64,000 nucleotides of DNA, taken from Mesosutterella faecium (GTDB lineage Bacteria; Pseudomonadota; Gammaproteobacteria; Burkholderiales; Burkholderiaceae_F). The stretch lies in assembly GCF_022809315.2 (NCBI RefSeq), contig NZ_JAKZJU020000001.1:2145001-2209000 (forward strand), in the 5' to 3' direction. Positions 60,223 through 64,000 of the stretch are shown piece after piece (within the stretch, counting starts at the first letter, position 1; every line of letters starts with the position of its first letter). Below the pieces are notes generated by a model. That model had not been told where the DNA came from. It was given only the letters and a program-made list of their open reading frames with translations, and did not search any database. The position numbers were made by a program, and so were the translations under genes.

Positions 60223-60966
60223 TTGAAAGCCACCCTTTTGCTGCTTCCGGCCCTCTGCCTCGCCGCCTCCGGCGCCTTCGCCGCGATCCCCGGCAACACG
60301 ACCGACGAAAGCTTCGCGCACGCCAAGAAGACCCTGCTCGAGAAAGTCTTCTACGACCACCGCGTGACCTTTTACTGCCGCGCCTCGTTTGACGAGCGCA
60401 AGAACATCACGCTGCCGAAAGGCTTCACGACCCCGACGCACGAGGGCCGCGCGAACCGGCTCGAGTGGGAGCACATCGTCCCGGCCGAGAACTTCGGGCG
60501 CGCGTTCGAGGCCTGGAGAAACGGCGACCCGCTCTGCCAGAACTCGAAGGGAGCCTTCAAGGGGCGGCGCTGCGCGAACCTCGCGAGCCGCGAATACCGC
60601 CTGATGCAGGCCGACTACTACAACCTCTACCCCGCGATCGGGGCCGTGAACGCGATGAGGAGCAATTTTCCCTACACGCAGTTCGCCGCTGACACGCCCG
60701 CGACCTTCGGGACCTGCCCGATGAAGATCGAGGACCGCCGGGCCGAGCCGCCGGACTGGGCGAAGGGGCTTGCCGCAAGGACCTACAAATACATGGCGGC
60801 GGCCTACCCGCAGTTCCGGATGAGCGACCAGCAGCGCCGCCTGATGGACGTCTGGGACAAGAAATACCCGGCCGACGACTGGGAGTGCCTGAGGGCGAAG
60901 CGCATCAAGGCCCTGCAGGGCAACGCCAACCCCTTCACCGAAGAGTCCTGCGCCCGCAGGAAGTAA
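60223..60966 (+). CDS. Exported endonuclease I (EndA/NucM family)
   Basis: A 247-residue nuclease. A Sec signal (MKATLLLLPALCLAASGAFA) is followed by the beta-beta-alpha-metal active-site region, RANRLEWEHIVPAENFGRAF, where WEHIVP holds the catalytic His. MQADYYNLYPAIGAVNAMRSNF supplies the Asn and structural residues. Several Cys pairs (FYCRA, LCQNSK, RCANL, TCPMK, ECLR, SCARR) could form disulfides in the periplasm. The start codon is TTG with TTTGGAGAATCC upstream; no in-frame ATG precedes the signal. It likely cleaves extracellular or incoming DNA. Confidence 0.92.
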   Translation: MKATLLLLPALCLAASGAFAAIPGNTTDESFAHAKKTLLEKVFYDHRVTFYCRASFDERKNITLPKGFTTPTHEGRANRLEWEHIVPAENFGRAFEAWRNGDPLCQNSKGAFKGRRCANLASREYRLMQADYYNLYPAIGAVNAMRSNFPYTQFAADTPATFGTCPMKIEDRRAEPPDWAKGLAARTYKYMAAAYPQFRMSDQQRRLMDVWDKKYPADDWECLRAKRIKALQGNANPFTEESCARRK

Positions 60967-61085
60967 AGGCTTAAAGCCCGGGCGGCGGAGGGATGTCCCC
61001 CCAGAAGCGGGGCCCCGGCGCCGCCTTTTGATTTTTTAAACGAGGCCGCGGCGCGGAAAAGAGCGCCCGCGGAATCAGGAACAAC

Positions 61086-61943
61086 ATGCAAAAAACATTG
61101 GCAGCCTTCGCTCTTGCGATCGCGCTCGGGGCCTCTGCCGCCTCGGCCGCGAGCTTCAACTGCGCAAAAGCCCGGTCCTATTCAGAAAAGCTCATCTGCT
61201 CGGACCCGCAGCTTTCCGCCGCGGACGACGATCTCGCCCGCGTCTACGACGCGGCAAAGGAGAAAACCGGGAATTCGAAGCAGTTCCGCCGGTTCGTGGA
61301 GGAAAACTGGAAGCGGCGCGAGCAGTGTGCGGATCCGGCCTGCGTGCGCAGCTGGTACCAGAGCTCCCGCGCCGCCTACGAGCGCATCGCGGGAGGCGCC
61401 GCCCTGCCCCGTGAGGCCGCCGCAAAGAAAGCCCCGCCCTGCTTCGTGAAGGGGCTGAAGCGCTGCGTCACCTACCGTTTCAAGGACGCCCCGGGGCTGC
61501 AGCTCAACTACAGCGACGGCCGCCGCTTCAAGGTCTCGATGTACTTCGACCGGACGGTGGAAGTCGCCTACTACATCGATGAGAACAACAGGAGGATCGG
61601 GATCCCCGCGGACTTCCGGCCGATGTTCTCCGAAAAAGACATGGCCGATCAGACCAATGGGCGCGAGGACTACGCGCTCGGGCAGTACGACTTCGACGGG
61701 GACGGCGCGGACGAAATCGTACTCGCAGGCCGCACCTGGGCGCCGGACGGCATGAACGGGCTTGCGGTCACGGTCTACCGCATCCGCGACGGCAAGACCT
61801 GGTCCTTCGGGGCCTCCGACATTTCTGGCGACCCGGCCGCCCGCATCGGGGCGAACAAAGTCTTCATTCCGAGGAATTTCCGGGGCTTCGTCCACGAGTG
61901 GACTTTCTATCGGGACGCCTTCCAGTACGAGGAAACGAACTGA
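61086..61943 (+). CDS. Exported LprI/DUF1311-domain protein with FG-GAP-like C-terminus
   Basis: A 285-residue secreted protein with signal MQKTLAAFALAIALGASAAS. A lysozyme-inhibitor LprI-like domain follows in residues 24-100 (FNCAKARSYSEKLICSDPQL, LARVYDAAKEK, REQCADPACVRSWYQ), with the expected Cys pairs. The C-terminal part has a DFDGDGADEIVLAG segment like an FG-GAP / calcium loop. LprI proteins are tied to lysozyme resistance but many are uncharacterised. Follows endonuclease I by 119 bp on the same strand. Confidence 0.8.
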   Translation: MQKTLAAFALAIALGASAASAASFNCAKARSYSEKLICSDPQLSAADDDLARVYDAAKEKTGNSKQFRRFVEENWKRREQCADPACVRSWYQSSRAAYERIAGGAALPREAAAKKAPPCFVKGLKRCVTYRFKDAPGLQLNYSDGRRFKVSMYFDRTVEVAYYIDENNRRIGIPADFRPMFSEKDMADQTNGREDYALGQYDFDGDGADEIVLAGRTWAPDGMNGLAVTVYRIRDGKTWSFGASDISGDPAARIGANKVFIPRNFRGFVHEWTFYRDAFQYEETN

Positions 61944-62120
61944 AGGGCCCCGCCGCCGGCTTTACCCCCTGACGCCGGCCGCCTCGTCCGCGCCCCTTCG
62001 AGCACCGCCCCGCGATCCTGTATTCGGAGCCCTGCCCGGAAAGAGCACTGCTCCTGCCTGAAAAGCCCGGGGGCGGGGAAAGACCAGGAAAAACGGGGGA
62101 CATGAGGCGGCCCGGAGCGT

Positions 62121-62144
62121 AAAAAAATCCCGGCAAAGCCGGGA
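62121..62144 (-). terminator. Terminator of the DUF2721 gene
   Basis: On the minus strand, stem TCCCGGC / GCCGGGA with a 3-base loop precedes a run of seven T residues, about 110 bp after the stop codon. Confidence 0.75.
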
Positions 62145-62252
62145 AACGGCCTCTGCCGGGATTTCAGGCGCAGGCGGGAAAGACCCGCCGGGACGGCGCA
62201 AGGCGCAGAGGGCCGGATGGAGTGAAAATCCGGTCCGCCCCGCTTCTGCGGC

Positions 62253-62702
62253 TTAGTTTTCCTTATGCACGCGCGGGTGCACGGTGAGCCCCAGGGCGTG
62301 CAGCGAGGTGCTGATCTCGAGCACGAAGTAAATCATCGACACCACCGTGAGCGCCATGCCGCACAGCAGCAGCACCGACTCGGGCACGTCAAGCCGGATT
62401 CCGAAGAGCGCGTCAAGCACGTTGCAGAGCACGATGCAGGCGCTGAAGGTGACCGACACCGCCATGCACAGCATCGCGCGGCGCAGGTACCAGGCCCGCT
62501 TGTAGATCAGTTCGATCGAGGCGTCCAGCTCCGGGTCGATCAGCTTGTCCGACTGGCTCGCCTTCTCGCGCAGCAGCTCGCGGATGCGGTTCGTGGCGTG
62601 GCTGTAGCGGTTCGTCATGGACAGCAGGAGAAGGCCTACTCCGGAAATCAGCGTGACGGGGGTCAGAGCGGAAAGAAGGACAGAACTGAATTGCACGGCC
62701 AT
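62253..62702 (-). CDS. DUF2721 membrane protein
   Basis: A 149-residue protein with three hydrophobic segments (SSVLLSALTPVTLISGVGLL; MLCMAVSVTFSACIVLCNVL; VLLLCGMALTVVSMIYFVLE). SMTNRYSHATNRIRELLREK and YKRAWYLRRAML form the conserved DUF2721 core. Function unknown across the family. Single gene with its own terminator. Confidence 0.88.
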   Translation of the reverse strand: MAVQFSSVLLSALTPVTLISGVGLLLLSMTNRYSHATNRIRELLREKASQSDKLIDPELDASIELIYKRAWYLRRAMLCMAVSVTFSACIVLCNVLDALFGIRLDVPESVLLLCGMALTVVSMIYFVLEISTSLHALGLTVHPRVHKEN

Positions 62703-62846
62703 TTGGATTAATGCCTCCCATTCGAATGGATGATTTTTGTGAAAAAAGTGAACTATAAGCCCAGAAAAGGCTCATGGCACAAAAATCTCATGAAAACAGG
62801 GTTTAATCCTATTTCCGGCCCCTCCGGGGCCCAACGGCCGCTCAGG

Positions 62847-62895
62847 GAAAAAGGCGGCCTGTCCGCAAAGCCGCAGGCTTACGGGCAGGCCGCCT
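62847..62895 (-). terminator. Terminator of the autotransporter gene
   Basis: On the minus strand, 10-bp arms AGGCGGCCTG / CAGGCCGCCT frame a 24-base loop and are followed by TTTTT. It lies directly after the stop codon of the autotransporter at 62922. Confidence 0.75.
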
Positions 62896-62921
62896 CGCAG
62901 GGCGCGCTTTCCCTTCTTTAA

Positions 62922-64000
62922 TCAGAAGGAAAGCCTCACGCCGGCGTTCACGCTCCAGGCGCTCTCAAGGGAGTTTCCGAAGCGGTACTCGGCGTCCGCA
63001 AACGCGAAGGCGCTCCGCCCGAGCGCCACCTGGAAGCCCGCGCCCGCGTCGTACCAGCTGCCCTTGTTTTCGATCGAGGCGTCGTAGCCCGAGGCGCGGG
63101 TGGTCGAATCGAAGGCGCGGATCTTCTGCTTCCCGCTCCACTCGCGAATCCAGTCGGCCTTGAAGTAGAACGAGCTCGCCTTCTCGGCGCCGAAGCTGCG
63201 CCCGGCCCGGAAGCCCGCGCGCGAAAGCACCGAATTGAAGCTGTCCTGCGCGATCCGCGAGCCCTGCGTCGTGCTGTAGTTCCCGTCGGTCACGTGCAGG
63301 TACTGCAGCTGCAGCTCAGGCTCCACGAACCACCCCTCGGCGCCGAGCGGGAGCTTGTGGCCCGCCTCGGCCGAAAAGCCGAGGACGTGGTTGTCAAAGT
63401 CGCCCTTCACGCGGCCGCCCGAGCCGTTCACGATGTTAAAGCTGTTTGCGAGCCGCCCCCACTGCGCGACAAGGTCGACGTAGGCGCCGCTTACTCCCAG
63501 CCACGTGCCGTAGGCCTTCACGCCGAAGCGCCGGGTGTCCCCGTCTCCCGAGAGCCCCTTGAAATCGTCGTCGGCATGCCGCCAGTCGAGGGCCAGGCCG
63601 GCAAGCGCCCGCCCAGCGCTAAAGGAGAAGGCGCGGTCAAAGCCCGCCTGGTAGGTCGCGGCCGAACTCTTGAAGTCGCCCCGGCCCGAGGAGCTCTCGA
63701 GATTGTCATAGCGGATGCGAAGCCACAGGCCGTCGTCTCCCTTTGCGTGCCGCGCTTCGCCCAGCCTCTTTACGAGCCGGTCCATGTCGACCGCGTTCCA
63801 GTACAGGGAGCGCGCGGCCCCGAGCACCGCGCGGCCCGCGTCGGAGAGCTCCACCTTCGGCTTTTCAGGCGTCTGGCCGCCGTTGTCGGGCTGAACCGGC
63901 GCTACGGGCTGGTCAGGCGTGGCAGGTGTGTCGGGGGTATCAGGGGTGTCAGGAGTCTCTGGAGTATCGGGGGTGACAGGCTTGGTCTCAGTCGCCTCCG
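62922..64000 (-). CDS. Classical autotransporter, C-terminal part (beta-barrel; N-terminus beyond the right edge)
   Basis: The reverse strand is open from the stop at 62922 to the edge, giving 359 residues. A linker of Pro/Thr/Asp repeats (about PDTPETPDTPDTPATPDQP) leads into an autotransporter barrel of about 300 residues, ending in SVNAGVRLSF with terminal Phe, as needed for BAM recognition. LWLRIRYDNLESSSG, GAYVDLVAQWGRL, EPELQLQYLHV and SWYDAGAGFQVALG are typical strands. The passenger, and hence its activity, lies outside the window. It differs in type from the trimeric adhesin at 5149-10038. Confidence 0.92.
   Translation of the reverse strand, partial: EATETKPVTPDTPETPDTPDTPDTPATPDQPVAPVQPDNGGQTPEKPKVELSDAGRAVLGAARSLYWNAVDMDRLVKRLGEARHAKGDDGLWLRIRYDNLESSSGRGDFKSSAATYQAGFDRAFSFSAGRALAGLALDWRHADDDFKGLSGDGDTRRFGVKAYGTWLGVSGAYVDLVAQWGRLANSFNIVNGSGGRVKGDFDNHVLGFSAEAGHKLPLGAEGWFVEPELQLQYLHVTDGNYSTTQGSRIAQDSFNSVLSRAGFRAGRSFGAEKASSFYFKADWIREWSGKQKIRAFDSTTRASGYDASIENKGSWYDAGAGFQVALGRSAFAFADAEYRFGNSLESAWSVNAGVRLSF

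Overview
The window is GC-rich, densely coded bacterial DNA. Its gene content points to a Gram-negative, anaerobic or microaerophilic betaproteobacterium, most plausibly a gut Sutterellaceae-type member of the Burkholderiales. The signs are a betaproteobacterial trimeric porin, a trimeric autotransporter with an ESPR signal, Tat-exported fumarate-reductase-like flavoproteins, a DMSO-reductase-family respiratory cluster with NapG/NapH-like parts, and almost no sugar catabolism. The taxonomy is inferred from protein families only.

Layout. Positions 1-4.1 kb hold two 2-hydroxyacyl-CoA dehydratase subunits behind a Tat-exported flavoprotein, with a divergent Crp/Fnr-type regulator. Positions 5.1-10.0 kb encode a 1629-residue trimeric autotransporter adhesin with eleven near-identical 120-bp repeats. 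Positions 10.4-12.3 kb are a flavoprotein/tetraheme cytochrome c pair, followed by an ISAs1-type transposase. Positions 14.4-18.1 kb carry an alpha/beta hydrolase, cardiolipin synthase, a small exported protein and a rhodanese. Positions 18.2-20.5 kb are a tandem DUF362 duplication whose second copy has an in-frame TGA. Then come an exported cupin, a ZIP transporter with a Fur-like box, a LysR regulator and a porin.

Positions 24.8-33.7 kb form one respiratory cluster: molybdopterin catalytic subunit, Fe-S subunit, DmsC-like anchor, TorD-like chaperone, NapG-like ferredoxin, a NapH-GltD fusion and a polyferredoxin. Positions 33.8-37.2 kb are a small stress-type regulon (MarR, cupin, SDR, MmuM, nitroreductase) marked by two copies of the same palindrome. 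Positions 37.2-50.0 kb are mostly housekeeping or accessory genes: OLD nuclease, ferric-reductase-like protein, dCMP deaminase, UvrA-like ATPase, cyclase, esterase, a divergent Nramp-like transporter, an LTA-synthase-like protein, an MFS exporter and a DksA-like zinc protein.

The most striking locus is 50.1-56.4 kb. It is a six-gene, same-strand, tightly packed operon encoding a NifH-like iron protein, two nitrogenase-component-1-like subunits and a complete FecCD-type ABC importer. No nitrogen-fixation or cofactor maturation genes are present. The simplest model is a nitrogenase-like reductase dedicated to a substrate or cofactor brought in by its own transporter, for example a tetrapyrrole or metal chelate. 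An intact IS256-family element with inverted ends and an 8-bp target duplication lies just upstream. It is followed by an AlbA_2/HATPase regulator with strong palindromes, an exported endonuclease I, an LprI-like protein, a DUF2721 protein and the C-terminal barrel of a classical autotransporter running off the right edge.
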